DNA of 64,000 nt from CAZNPL01 sp964574815 (GCA_964574815.1 CAZNPL010000010.1:1-64000); one strand, 5' to 3'; shown: positions 18,501-26,340, counted from the first letter of the stretch. A program made the numbers and translations. Notes: a model not told the origin generated them from the sequence alone.

Positions 18501-18604
18501 CGTCCGAACTTCAATCGGTGGTTGGACCCCAAGGAGCTGCTTCCGGTTCTCCATCGCCTTCGCAGGTCCCCTCCGAGGTCGGGATCCCCTCAGACACCCC
18601 ATAA
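15590..18604 (+). CDS. O-antigen ligase/polymerase (Wzy_C-type) membrane protein with C-terminal TPR region
   Basis: A 1004-residue protein. The first 520 residues contain about twelve membrane helices with the O-antigen ligase pattern: TGSRSAAIATFVGL, then a large periplasmic loop with GHGQGGFAQHGDG and AHAHNEWLEVWANLGLVGF. Family members attach O-antigen or similar glycans to lipid A core, or polymerise them. The last 480 residues are soluble and helical, with TPR-like repeats (for example ADYARAVETAQGALMWYDRL and GDVSKAAEQLRRALARG). The combination is common in planctomycete surface-polysaccharide genes. The start was set at the ATG before the first helix; the longer frame overlaps the adenosyltransferase gene. 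Confidence 0.85.
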   Translation: MNVVRLVNLDAVRPIHVVTLCLLAATVAGSCLLTCGPNAMLEGAADWSEESPLRAIVHVLNLNYSQTTARGVEIKLLILGVGAALAAVVLGLSLAVRPSSLEETADEDTVLEERTESSPPMSLIRRPIPPLAAAQVLAALYVLWSFASCQWSSAPDLALGGSTFLAFGVVWAVATGRCLNRPTATVGGYVLLCICVATAALAIAYYDERNPTRRASYPMGNPLFLAACLIPGVLVSVGVAGAALQSLVRRVRASHAVIVLACVASVCLIVWAGLLTGSRSAAIATFVGLLAMAFFILRGPAKIAVLVVTLALGVFGAWFYIWPQLSAPSSTGRDASLRVRAYAWSYAVSLIDEAPVLGHGQGGFAQHGDGYAATSGDVLLDPSALEHRIAHAHNEWLEVWANLGLVGFMLVAGMLCSTLWAGMAALRETLSPYRRWVLAALMASLVALIVEQSADVALRIAGLPAVFYSVIGLIWALSRRPELTAGRRWEGSLWARRAGGIGAGGVGLVLLLAALMDFGSARAEFESERALQERSYAKAVGLAERASRWRLSPSRRLEAMEWQCRSHIYIAREYQTSCLDRFERGRRSDPPDEHLLFLAQQDREKSEAHIAAARDAWKELSRRSPYYFGLGWLEYRLYQLGGVFAQLDGDERSVEDKHRGAVEALARELRRQPYDPIVALSYVEMVGAAAPLVERLHLLARPLRLGAIPPEYSAFLWGLADRPAIDQELPLLNLDGRGPTPDVPASDDPFLPEALRLAANIHFLRADYARAVETAQGALMWYDRLEARPSLGRAGCRYELAEYTFFMDPGRWHESIEHAERAIEALPDSTPGRQMKRIIRERMVAYHLAGNNEEAAGDLVRALYESASEPGVSVELGRRYALFAKSLIRGRRGELPPEFERWVDRAAELAPEYELVWRLKAQLSYNDGDVSKAAEQLRRALARGAEPPVVLGFVNLALAEHPENPDLQRLASELQSVVGPQGAASGSPSPSQVPSEVGIPSDTP

Positions 18605-18838
18605 CTCTGCACCTGGGCACGAAGGGCGGACGGCCGTGCGCTTCACATCTGCGGTGGGGAGTATTCCGTTCGGAGTTTGATCCGGACCCGCGCGCATTCT
18701 CGGTCGGACGTTGTTTCGTAGGCTTTCTGTAGCCGGTTGCGGCGACTCAAGCGAGCGGGGGCGAACGCCGACAAGGAGCGATGAAACCGCACCGCTCGGC
18801 TGCGGGGAAGGAAGCGAAGGGGGGGGGGCGAGAAGCAG

Positions 18839-20161
18839 ATGAGAGCGGGACACTCACGCGCGTTGGCATTTCCGTTGGCGGCGCAGCTCAGCACCGGGTT
18901 GATAACGGGTTGTACGGGGGCTGATTTACCCGGGTTGACGGGTTCCACCAGTCCGTTTGCGTCCATTGGGTACGGGACCGAGATCGACGCGGCGCCGGAC
19001 AAGGGCAACGATTCGTTCGAGACGGCGTATGCGTTTCCTCTGACGGTGAGCGAGCCTCAGGCGGTGGCGGCCCGGATTGACCCGAGCACGGACGTCGACG
19101 TGTACGAACTGGGGACGCTGTTTCGGGGCGATCGGCTGATTCTGGAAGTGACGGGTGAGGCCGGCCTGGACGCTGCAGTTGCCGTATTCGACGCCGACGG
19201 CAACCTAATGTACCTGAACGATGATCGCAATTATTTTGCCGGGCAGTTGGATCCGCTGATCGACTTTATCGTGCGGCGCGACAGCACAACGAGCTATGCC
19301 GTGGTGGCCTCAAGCCCGGATGCGCGAGGCGCCGGGGGATACACGCTGGCGACCGTCGTGTTTCCCGGGGTTGACGTTCCGCCGCCGCATCCACAGACGG
19401 TGTTGCTGAATTTCGACGGAACGGATGCCGTGTCGTTTGCCGGCCGGCCGCCGGTATCGGTACCCGTCTTCGATGCGGCTTCGATCTCACCGGAGCTGCA
19501 GGGGCGATCCGACGAACTGATTCAGCTAATCCTTCGGCATGTTCGCGCAGACTATGCCGGTCTAGACGTCGACGTCATCACCAGCCGCGACGGCGGGTAT
19601 GCCGGCGCGGACGTAACGACGATTCATTTCGGGGCGTACGATCGGGCGCTTCTCGGGGTGGCGGAGAACATCGACGAGTTCAACGAGCGCGCCGAGCAAC
19701 AGGGGATCATCTTCACGGACACGTTTCAGGTCTTCAACGTACTGGAACCGACGCTCGAAGAATACGCACAGGCGCTTGCGAACGTGACAAGCCATGAGAT
19801 CGGACATCTGCTCGGGCTGGTGCATACGGCGGACACGACGGAGATCATGGACATCACGGCCAGTCTGCGTCAGTTGATGCGTGATCAGACGTTCGCGCTT
19901 GCGCCGTTGGAGAGGATGACGTTTCCGATGGGGTACCAGGATGCCTCGGTCAGCCTGTTCGAGTCGGTGGGCGGGGACCTGGAGGCGTTTCGAGCGTACA
20001 ACACCAGTCGCCGGGCGGCGGCCGCAGCGAAGGTCATGCTCGAGTCTGAGCGATCCGACCGCTTCGATGATCTGCCCCGGCCGGCGTTCTCGCGATGCAT
20101 GTGCCGCACATGTGAGGTGTCACGGTTGAAGCGGCGCGCGGCCGCCGACAACGCCGGATAG
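18839..20161 (+). CDS. Lipoprotein with PPC domain and metzincin-type metallopeptidase domain
   Basis: A 440-residue protein. The N-terminus looks like a lipoprotein signal (lipobox ITGC, Cys25). Residues about 50-175 match the bacterial pre-peptidase C-terminal (PPC) beta-sandwich: NDSFETAYAFPL and STDVDVYELGTLFRGDRLILEV. Residues about 185-400 hold a zinc peptidase domain with the metzincin motif HEIGHLLGLVH (His319, Glu320, His323, His329) and a probable Met-turn EIMD about 10 residues later. PPC normally sits at the C-terminal end of proteases, so its position before the catalytic domain is unusual. The substrate is unknown. A G-rich run (18821-18829) before the ATG may serve as ribosome site. 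Confidence 0.78.
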   Translation: MRAGHSRALAFPLAAQLSTGLITGCTGADLPGLTGSTSPFASIGYGTEIDAAPDKGNDSFETAYAFPLTVSEPQAVAARIDPSTDVDVYELGTLFRGDRLILEVTGEAGLDAAVAVFDADGNLMYLNDDRNYFAGQLDPLIDFIVRRDSTTSYAVVASSPDARGAGGYTLATVVFPGVDVPPPHPQTVLLNFDGTDAVSFAGRPPVSVPVFDAASISPELQGRSDELIQLILRHVRADYAGLDVDVITSRDGGYAGADVTTIHFGAYDRALLGVAENIDEFNERAEQQGIIFTDTFQVFNVLEPTLEEYAQALANVTSHEIGHLLGLVHTADTTEIMDITASLRQLMRDQTFALAPLERMTFPMGYQDASVSLFESVGGDLEAFRAYNTSRRAAAAAKVMLESERSDRFDDLPRPAFSRCMCRTCEVSRLKRRAAADNAG

Positions 20162-20301
20162 TCGTGCACTCGTATTTGCGTGCATGAATCGCCCAGGTCC
20201 GGGGTCCGACGAGCGGGCTCGCACCTTGCGAGCGCTTGGCATCCGAGGTTCCCGGTCGATCAGCTTGAAAGGGTATGCGACTTGGTGCAAGCCCAGGTGC
20301 G

Positions 20302-20325
20302 GCCCCGGCCGAGGTATGCCGGGGC
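20302..20325. other. Strong hairpin between convergent genes
   Basis: A perfect 8-bp stem GCCCCGGC (20302-20309) / GCCGGGGC (20318-20325) with an 8-base loop sits between the stop codons of the metallopeptidase (plus) and the 56-residue protein (minus). It has no T-run on either strand, so it is not a classic intrinsic terminator, though it could stall transcription from both sides. Confidence 0.45.
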
Positions 20326-20336
20326 GGTCAATCCGT

Positions 20337-20507
20337 TCACTCCTTGAGTCGTTTCAAGAGACTCTTGAGCGCCTCTCTGTCGGCCTTGAGACCGTCGCGA
20401 TAGCTGCTGGTTTGTGTATGGCGGATTTCCGGACTGAGGTCCTGGATTTCCCGCTCGATCAAGTGAGCCAGCAGCTTCTGCTCTTCGTGGGAGATCTCAA
20501 TTTGCAT
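20337..20507 (-). CDS. Small hypothetical protein, 56 residues
   Basis: A short gene below usual length cut-offs. It starts ATG at 20507 with GGAGGTG seven bases upstream, the best ribosome site in this part of the window. The product begins MQIEISHEEQKLLAHLIERE and ends SLLKRLKE; it is highly charged, all-helical in pattern, with no signal or membrane segment. It resembles small proteins of about 60 residues with a similar ExxLL...L..EI pattern found in many bacteria, but no function is known to me. It lies opposite the sigma factor gene and converges on the metallopeptidase. Confidence 0.72.
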   Translation of the reverse strand: MQIEISHEEQKLLAHLIEREIQDLSPEIRHTQTSSYRDGLKADREALKSLLKRLKE

Positions 20508-20730
20508 GATACACCTCCACTGTGATCTTCGGCGGCCAGGACCGCTGAATTCCCGCGGCGTGTTTTCCGCTTGACCGGTGCCGTCGCCCCGTGCGAGCGG
20601 CAGCGGGGAACGCCGACTGGGGCTGGTCTCGGGGAGGCGGCGATATTATACGGACCGGTCTCACGAGGCATTGGGCCTGCAATAACCCAGGCCGGCTGAC
20701 GTTATGCCGTGTGGAGTCGATTGCTTCGAC

Positions 20731-21315
20731 ATGAGCGAACATGAGTTGAGCGACCTGATCCGGCGGGCCCAAGCGAAGGACCCCGATGCATTTGACGAGT
20801 TGGTGGACCGCTTCGGGCCCCGGCTCTTCGGGTTTCTGTATCGGCTCAGCGGCTCTCGAAGCGAGGCCGAGGAGATGCTGCAGGAGCTCTTCCTGCGTGT
20901 CGTCCGAGGCATCGACCGCTACCGGGAAGTGGGGCAGTTCGAGGCCTGGCTGTTTCGGATCGCGTCGAATCTCGCGCGCGATCGCATCAGGCGGCTGCAG
21001 CGCACGCCCGAGTCGGTGCCCTTCGAGGACGGCGATCAGGGATCGGAAAACGCCGGGGCGGTTGGTCGGCCAGTAGTGAGCTTCTCGACGAACGACCCGG
21101 TCGAAAGTGCGGCCCTTCGCGAGCAATCGGACCGTTTGAATCTGGCCCTGGAGCGGCTGCCGGAGGCGGAGCGGGAGGTCGTGATGTTACGGCATTTTTC
21201 GCACCTGAGTTTCGCGGAGATTGCCGCTTCGATGGGAACGCCGGTGGGCACCGCGTTGGCGCGGGCGCACCGCGGGCTGGCAAAGCTGCGAGCGATGCTG
21301 CAACCGGAATCATGA
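20731..21315 (+). CDS. RNA polymerase ECF-type sigma factor
   Basis: A 194-residue sigma factor. Region 2 reads DAFDELVDRFGPRLFGFLYRLSGSRSEAEEMLQELFLRV with the usual EAWLFRIASNLARDRIRR core-binding helix. Region 4 has LERLPEAEREVVMLRHFSHLSFAEIAASMGTPVGTALARAHRGL, a helix-turn-helix for the -35 element. There is no region 3. The gene overlaps the next by 4 bp (ATGA), which encodes a likely anti-sigma factor, so the pair should sense an envelope signal. An in-frame ATG nine codons upstream (20704) is an alternative start. Confidence 0.93.
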   Translation: MSEHELSDLIRRAQAKDPDAFDELVDRFGPRLFGFLYRLSGSRSEAEEMLQELFLRVVRGIDRYREVGQFEAWLFRIASNLARDRIRRLQRTPESVPFEDGDQGSENAGAVGRPVVSFSTNDPVESAALREQSDRLNLALERLPEAEREVVMLRHFSHLSFAEIAASMGTPVGTALARAHRGLAKLRAMLQPES

Positions 21316-21854
21316 ACGAGCAAGAGCGACAACTGGCCGACATTCGACGCGACGAGGCGTGGCTGGCCGAATTTACGACGCCGGATCCCGATCCCATCGC
21401 GATGGAGCGGATCAAGTACATGGTGCGTCAGGCCTGTGGCGAGGGCGTCCCTGTGTCGGCGGAGGAGACGGCCCGGGCGCTTGCGCAAGCAAAAGCGGCG
21501 GTTCGTGGCGAGTTGGGCGTGTCGGCCGCGAAGGAGCCACCGGTCGTTTTCCGCCCGTGGGCGCCGGTGCTTGTGGCGGCGGCGTCGGTCGCATTCGCCT
21601 TTGTGACATTCTGGACCGGGCGTGCACCGGACGCGATTGAGGATCCGGAACTGGCGGTGTTTGTCACCGTGATGGCCCGGCCTGAAGACCGGATGTCGGC
21701 GACGCTTTGGGAGTTGGAGGACGATATCACGGCGTTGGTGAGTGGTTCCGAAGCAGGCGAGCTGGATACGTGGGATGGACCGTCGTTGTTTGATTTCGAG
21801 GATGCGCGCGAGCCTCCGGCGATTGACGGTCAACGTGGCGAAGAGAACTCGTGA
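21312..21854 (+). CDS. Probable membrane-anchored anti-sigma factor
   Basis: A 180-residue protein with a cytosolic N-terminal half (about 1-85), one membrane helix (about 86-105, WAPVLVAAASVAFAFVTFW) and a short acidic outer part. This layout, and the 4-bp overlap with the sigma gene, are typical of anti-sigma factors that hold the sigma factor at the membrane. There is no HxxxCxxC zinc motif. The outer domain could receive the signal, perhaps from the secreted protein encoded next. Function is inferred from position and topology. Confidence 0.72.
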   Translation: MNEQERQLADIRRDEAWLAEFTTPDPDPIAMERIKYMVRQACGEGVPVSAEETARALAQAKAAVRGELGVSAAKEPPVVFRPWAPVLVAAASVAFAFVTFWTGRAPDAIEDPELAVFVTVMARPEDRMSATLWELEDDITALVSGSEAGELDTWDGPSLFDFEDAREPPAIDGQRGEENS

Positions 21855-21883
21855 GAATGAGCGAAGCGGCGAGGGAGGTTGAA

Positions 21884-21964
21884 CCTATCCCAATACCCGG
21901 TTGAACGCGGCAAGCCACTGGCGGACAAGCCGGCAGTGTCACCCATCAACGGATCGGGGATAGG
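21884..21964. repeat. Dispersed hairpin repeat with terminal inverted repeats, copy B
   Basis: An 81-bp element bounded by CCTATCCC (21884-21891) and GGGATAGG (21957-21964), an exact inverted pair. Inside is the imperfect palindrome CACTGGCGG ACAAG CCGGCAGTG. The form is that of a small non-autonomous mobile element or REP. It sits between the anti-sigma gene and the secreted protein gene. Copies A (8262) and C (45464) share the left end and palindrome. Confidence 0.7.
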
Positions 21965-22006
21965 CTCCAAAGCCGCAGAGTGCTTCAGCGAAAGGAGACC
22001 AAAGAC

Positions 22007-23098
22007 ATGATGATTCGAACCCTTATGGTCATTGGGACGGCGGTAGCCGTCTTGAGCCTGACGGCGTCTTCGGCGTGGAGTGCGGCCGCCTCCGAACCGG
22101 CCGTGCAGCCCGAGCGCTCCGTGATTCCGGTGGACGCCCCCGCGGCGCCTGCGCCGCCGACTTCGCCCGTGTTTGACCGTACTCAGGTAGATGATTCACC
22201 AGCAATCAACGTTGCGCTTGCGGGCTCGAGCCGGGCAGTTCCCGGCGTTCAGTCGCGGGACCGACTTCGCCGTCAGGATGGCAGCGGGCCTGACTGCCTG
22301 GCGGATGGCGACGGCTCCGGACGACAGTTTCGTCATCAGAGGTTCGGTCGGGGCCGTGGGGACGGCCCCGCGCCGGGCGTCCGCAGAGGTGGCAGAGGCG
22401 GCCCCGGTCGAGCGGCGCCTCGGGGGATTGCGGCGCCGAGGCGCAGCGGGCCGTGGGGGGAGTGTTGCTGCTGTCTGGATCTGGGTATGCGTCGCCCGGC
22501 TCCGCCTCATGCACGTGCCGCCAGGAACTTCATGGTCAACGTTTCGGAGGAGGACCAGCCTCAACGCGAACGGCGCGGACGCGGACAGCAAGGGTTTCGC
22601 GGCCGAGGTCCTCGCGGGCGTGCGCCGGCCGCTGAAGCATGGTCCAGTGGCGAGATGGAGCGGATTCATCAGTTCGTGCACAAGCACTTTCCAGATCGCG
22701 TCGAGAAGCTGGAAGAGTTCAAGCATCGCAACCCGCGCGCTTTTCGGCAACACATGCGTGAGATGATGCCGCGGATTCGCCGCATGATGCATACGATGGA
22801 GCGCGACCCGGAGGCCGGCGAGCTGATGATTCGCGAGGAGCACCTCAACATGGAGATCAGACACCTCTCGCAGGAATACGCTCGCGCGGGCGAGCCCGAG
22901 CATCGTGAGGCGCTGCGTCATGAGATTCGCAACCGGCTGGAGGAGCGATTCGACGTACGCGTCAAGCGTCGCGAAGGCGAGATCGATCGTCTGGAGCGCC
23001 GGCTGGAACTGGTACGGGTCCAGCTCGACCGCGACCTGGATCATCGGGGACAGCGTATTGAGGAGGAGCTTCTCGATCTCGGTGTGCTTCCGGAGTAA
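22007..23098 (+). CDS. Secreted Arg/Gly-rich and helical protein of the sigma-factor operon
   Basis: A 363-residue protein with a signal peptide (MIRTLMVIGTAVAVLSLTASSAWSA). Residues about 30-65 are Ala/Pro-rich. About 80-215 is low-complexity sequence full of RG and RGG groups with a CCCC cluster. The last 150 residues are charged amphipathic helices (MERIHQFVHKHFPDRVEKLEEF to the end), recalling periplasmic CpxP/ZraP-type sensors in style but not recognisable as a family. AAAGGAG nine bases upstream sets the ATG at 22007. It follows the sigma and anti-sigma genes, so it may be their signal input or their target. A terminator follows. Confidence 0.7.
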   Translation: MMIRTLMVIGTAVAVLSLTASSAWSAAASEPAVQPERSVIPVDAPAAPAPPTSPVFDRTQVDDSPAINVALAGSSRAVPGVQSRDRLRRQDGSGPDCLADGDGSGRQFRHQRFGRGRGDGPAPGVRRGGRGGPGRAAPRGIAAPRRSGPWGECCCCLDLGMRRPAPPHARAARNFMVNVSEEDQPQRERRGRGQQGFRGRGPRGRAPAAEAWSSGEMERIHQFVHKHFPDRVEKLEEFKHRNPRAFRQHMREMMPRIRRMMHTMERDPEAGELMIREEHLNMEIRHLSQEYARAGEPEHREALRHEIRNRLEERFDVRVKRREGEIDRLERRLELVRVQLDRDLDHRGQRIEEELLDLGVLPE

Positions 23099-23140
23099 CG
23101 GCTGTCCGTTGCCGTTTCGGCCAAATCGAAAACGCAAATC

Positions 23141-23180
23141 TGCCCGTGTCGCACTCTGCGGCACGGGCATTTCGCTTTCG
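23141..23180 (+). terminator. Intrinsic terminator after the sigma-factor operon
   Basis: Stem TGCCCGTGTCGC (23141-23152) pairs with GCGGCACGGGCA (23158-23169) through 12 positions with one G-U pair and a 5-base loop, followed by TTTCGCTTTCG. It lies about 40 bp after the stop codon at 23098. Confidence 0.75.
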
Positions 23181-23210
23181 CATTTCTGATGGGGTAGCGT
23201 TGGCGCGGGA

Positions 23211-23238
23211 TTGACGGCTCGGCGGGCGAACCTAGCAT
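23211..23238 (+). promoter_or_regulatory. Candidate sigma70-type promoter for hldE-gmhA
   Basis: TTGACG (23211-23216) and TAGCAT (23233-23238) are 16 bp apart, about 70 nt upstream of hldE. The spacer and -10 region (GGCGGGCGAACCTAGCAT) closely match the promoter candidate at 11782-11809. Confidence 0.55.
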
Positions 23239-23307
23239 ACGTGCTCCGCGCAGGAAGGTTGCCGAGGCGGTCCTCGGCCTGCGATTGTCCCCGGACGGAC
23301 ATTTCGA

Positions 23308-24792
23308 ATGCTGGACAGACTGACATCGCTGGTTCGCTCGTTCGGGCGGACGCGCGTCATCCTGGTGGGCGACCTCATTCTCGACCGGTACGTGTATGGG
23401 GACGCGGAGCGGATCAGTCCGGAGGCGCCTGTGCCGGTTTTGCGGGCGGTCGAGCGGCAGGAGCGCGTGGGCGGCAGCGCGAACGTGGCCGCCTGCCTGC
23501 GGGCGCTGGGGGCGCAGGTGCGCTGTTTTGGTGCAGTGGGACACGACGCCGAGGGCGAGAAGCTGAACGAGCTGTTGTCGAAAATGGGGGTGGACTGCGG
23601 CGGGGTCGTCGTGACGGACGACCGCGGGACCACAACGAAGACGCGGCTGGTCGGGCTGGCGCAGCACCGGCATCGGCAGCAGTTGTTGCGTCTCGATGAG
23701 GAGACGATCACGCCGCTGCCGCGCGCGGCCGAGGAGGCGCTTGTTTCGGGGATCGGCTCGGTGATGGAAGAGGCGGACGTGATCTGCATCGAGGATTACG
23801 CCAAGGGGGTGGTGACGGCCGGGCTGGTCCGATCGATCGTAGACCAGGGGCGGGTTCATCAAAAGCCGATCATCGTGGATCCGGCACGGACTGATGATTT
23901 CGGCGTTTATTCAGGCGCGACGGCGTTGACTCCGAACCGAAGCGAACTGGAGATGGCCTGCGGGCAACCGTTCAGGTCGCCGGAGTCCGTTCTGGAGGCG
24001 TGTCCGGCCCTGCTGGCGAAGTGGGGGGTCGAGTGCCTGGTCGTGACACTGGATCGGGACGGCGCGGTCGTGGCCAGCTCGAGCGACGGCACGATGCATC
24101 TGCCGACGCGGCCCCGTACGGTTTACGATAATACAGGGGCGGGCGATGCGGTGCTCTCCGCCCTGGCGGCCGCGGTGGCGGCGGGGGGAACGTGGGAGGA
24201 TGCGGCACGGCTGGCCAACGTGGCGGGCGGTCTGGAGGTCGAGAAGTTCGGCTGCGTTCCGATCGTGGCTGAGGAGATCCTGGCTGAGCTGAGGATGGAA
24301 GACCGGCATCGCAACGGCAAGCTGGTTTCGCCGGACGATCTGATGGCCGAGTTGAATCTGCGGCGTGACCGCGGCGAAACGATCGTATTCACCAACGGGG
24401 TATTCGACGTACTACACCCCGGGCACGTGGTTTATCTTAGAGAGGCGAGGGCGCGCGGCAGTGTGCTGGTCGTGGGGTTGAACGCCGACGAGAGCGTGCG
24501 GCAACTCGGCAAGGGCGACGACCGGCCGATTCACGACCAGGCGTTCCGGGCGACGATGCTGGGGGCGTTGGAGTGCGTGGACTACGTGGTGATCTTCCAC
24601 GAGCCGACGCCGTTGAAACTGATCGAACGGGTCCGCCCCGACGTGCTGGTCAAGGGCGCGGACTGGGCTGAAGGCGGGGTCGTCGGACGAGCGTTTGTGG
24701 AGGGGATCGGCGGGCGGGTCGAGCTGGTTCCGATGGTCGAAGGCTACAGCACGACGGCGATTCTGGAGCGCATTCGGAACGGGCGAGGTTGA
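23308..24792 (+). CDS. hldE: Bifunctional heptose 7-phosphate kinase / heptose 1-phosphate adenylyltransferase
   Basis: A 494-residue fusion. Residues 1-320 form a ribokinase/PfkB-type kinase (GDLILDRYVYGDAERISPEAPVPVL near the start, DNTGAGDAVLSAL with the catalytic Asp near 275). Residues about 345-494 form the nucleotidyltransferase (TNGVFDVLHPGHVVYL with the HxGH motif, then EGYSTTAILERI). The enzyme phosphorylates D-glycero-D-manno-heptose 7-phosphate and later adds AMP, on the path to ADP-heptose for LPS core. Its stop codon directly abuts the gmhA start, so the two are translated from one message. No gmhB phosphatase gene is visible nearby. Confidence 0.95.
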   Translation: MLDRLTSLVRSFGRTRVILVGDLILDRYVYGDAERISPEAPVPVLRAVERQERVGGSANVAACLRALGAQVRCFGAVGHDAEGEKLNELLSKMGVDCGGVVVTDDRGTTTKTRLVGLAQHRHRQQLLRLDEETITPLPRAAEEALVSGIGSVMEEADVICIEDYAKGVVTAGLVRSIVDQGRVHQKPIIVDPARTDDFGVYSGATALTPNRSELEMACGQPFRSPESVLEACPALLAKWGVECLVVTLDRDGAVVASSSDGTMHLPTRPRTVYDNTGAGDAVLSALAAAVAAGGTWEDAARLANVAGGLEVEKFGCVPIVAEEILAELRMEDRHRNGKLVSPDDLMAELNLRRDRGETIVFTNGVFDVLHPGHVVYLREARARGSVLVVGLNADESVRQLGKGDDRPIHDQAFRATMLGALECVDYVVIFHEPTPLKLIERVRPDVLVKGADWAEGGVVGRAFVEGIGGRVELVPMVEGYSTTAILERIRNGRG

Positions 24793-25356
24793 ATGAGCGC
24801 GGGTTTTGTCGAACAGATTGACGAGCACATTCGCACGGTGACAGCGATGCGGGAGCGGGCGGAGCTGCTCGGGGCGGTGGCCGAGCGGATCGTGCAGGTC
24901 TTCCGAGACGGTGGAAAGGTTTACGTGTTGGGCAACGGTGGAAGCGCCGCCGACGCCCAGCATATCGCGGCTGAGTTGCTGGGGCGGTTCAAACGGGATC
25001 GGCGGGCGTTGCCGGCTGTGGCCCTTACGACGGATACGTCCACGCTGACGGCCGTCGGCAACGATCTGGGAGGCGAGGAGATCTTTCGCCGGCAGGTGGA
25101 GGGTCTGGTGACGGAGCGCGATCTGGTGTGGGCGTTGAGCGTTTCCGGTTCGTCGCCGAACGTGCTGCGGGCGCTGGAGACGGCGCGGGGTCGGGGCGCG
25201 ACAATCGTCGGATTCACGTCGCGCAACGGGACTTCGATGGCCGAATTGTGCGATCTTTGCCTGATGGTGGAGGCCGACGCGAGCGATCGCGTGCAGGAGG
25301 CGCATGAACTGGCGTATCATCTCATTTGCGATCGGGTTGAACAGGCGTTTGACTGA
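24793..25356 (+). CDS. gmhA: Sedoheptulose 7-phosphate isomerase (phosphoheptose isomerase)
   Basis: A 187-residue SIS-domain protein: VLGNGGSAADAQHIAAELLGRF is the GmhA signature, followed by LTTDTSTLTAVGNDLG, SVSGSSPNVLRAL and a C-terminal EAHELAYHLICDRVE. It converts sedoheptulose 7-phosphate into the heptose used by HldE. The gene follows hldE with no gap, and an epimerase gene follows 36 bp later, so the three likely form an operon for heptose or LPS sugar synthesis. Confidence 0.93.
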   Translation: MSAGFVEQIDEHIRTVTAMRERAELLGAVAERIVQVFRDGGKVYVLGNGGSAADAQHIAAELLGRFKRDRRALPAVALTTDTSTLTAVGNDLGGEEIFRRQVEGLVTERDLVWALSVSGSSPNVLRALETARGRGATIVGFTSRNGTSMAELCDLCLMVEADASDRVQEAHELAYHLICDRVEQAFD

Positions 25357-25392
25357 TGGAGCCGAATTGCGTGTGACGGCGGGGCTAACGGA

Positions 25393-26340
25393 ATGAGAGT
25401 ATTGATCACGGGATCGAGCGGACTGATCGGGACGAACGTCGGGCTCGCACTGCTCGATCGAGGGGATACGGTTGTGGGGGTGGACGTTCGCCCCAATTCG
25501 TGGACCGATCGGATCGAGACCCGCCTGCTTGATCTTGCGAAAGCTTCGCCCGAAGAGCTGCCGGATGGAGCTTTTGATGCGGTGTTCCATTGCGCCGCCC
25601 ATGCGAAGGTGTTCGAGCTGGTCGAGCATCCGGAGCGGGCCATGCAGAACATCAGGATGGCGTTCGTTGCGCTGGAACGGTGCCGTCGGAAGCGGACGCC
25701 GATCATCTTTGCCAGCTCGCGTGAGGTGTACGGAGATATCCGCCGGCATGTGACCGACGAGACGGCGGCGGATTTCGTGGTGGCGGAAAGCCCCTACTCG
25801 GCCAGCAAGATTGCAGGCGAAGCGCTGGTCTACTCCTACGCCCAGTGTTATGCGCTGCCGTATCTGGTGTTTCGGTTCAGCAACGTCTATGGCCGGTACG
25901 ACAACGACCTGGAGCGTCTGGAGCGGGTCGTGCCGCTGTTCATCCATCGGGTGGCCAGGGATCAGCCGATCGAGGTCTACGGCGCGCGCAAGGTGCTGGA
26001 TTTCACGTACATTGATGATTGCGTGCGCGGGGTGCTGGCGGGGATCGATGCATTGACTTCGGGGCGGGTGGCGAATCAGACGATCAACCTGGCGACCGGT
26101 CAGGGCTACACGCTGCTCGATCTGGTGGGGATGATCGGGATGGCGCTGGCCAAGACGCCTCAGGCTACGTTCTCGGAGCCGCGTGTCGGGGAGGTGACTC
26201 GATACGTGGCGGACATTGCGAAGGCGCGCGATTTACTCGGCTACGAGCCGCAATGTCCACTTAGCGTGGGGCTGTTGCGGGCGATCGATTGGCAGCGAGA
26301 AACCGGCGCCCTGGGCACTTCGCGGGCTACCAGCGTTTAA
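25393..26340 (+). CDS. NAD-dependent nucleotide-sugar epimerase/dehydratase (extended SDR)
   Basis: A 315-residue extended short-chain dehydrogenase. The NAD site is TGSSGLIGTNV near residue 6, the catalytic Ser is in ASSREVYGD, and the YSASK motif holds the catalytic Tyr and Lys. FRFSNVYGRYD and DFTYIDDCVRGV are typical of NDP-sugar 4-epimerases and dehydratases. Whether it acts on ADP-heptose (as HldD) or on another NDP-sugar cannot be decided, since the HldD-specific signature is not evident. It follows gmhA, which favours a role in surface sugar synthesis. Its end overlaps the convergent small gene by 4 bp. Confidence 0.88.
   Translation: MRVLITGSSGLIGTNVGLALLDRGDTVVGVDVRPNSWTDRIETRLLDLAKASPEELPDGAFDAVFHCAAHAKVFELVEHPERAMQNIRMAFVALERCRRKRTPIIFASSREVYGDIRRHVTDETAADFVVAESPYSASKIAGEALVYSYAQCYALPYLVFRFSNVYGRYDNDLERLERVVPLFIHRVARDQPIEVYGARKVLDFTYIDDCVRGVLAGIDALTSGRVANQTINLATGQGYTLLDLVGMIGMALAKTPQATFSEPRVGEVTRYVADIAKARDLLGYEPQCPLSVGLLRAIDWQRETGALGTSRATSV

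Noticed and set aside
22191..22766. Second plus-strand frame within the secreted RG-rich protein gene, suggesting a frameshift
   Set aside because: The main frame has a signal peptide, ribosome site and continuous helical C-terminus; the other frame has neither end nor domain. Low-complexity RG coding explains the double openness.
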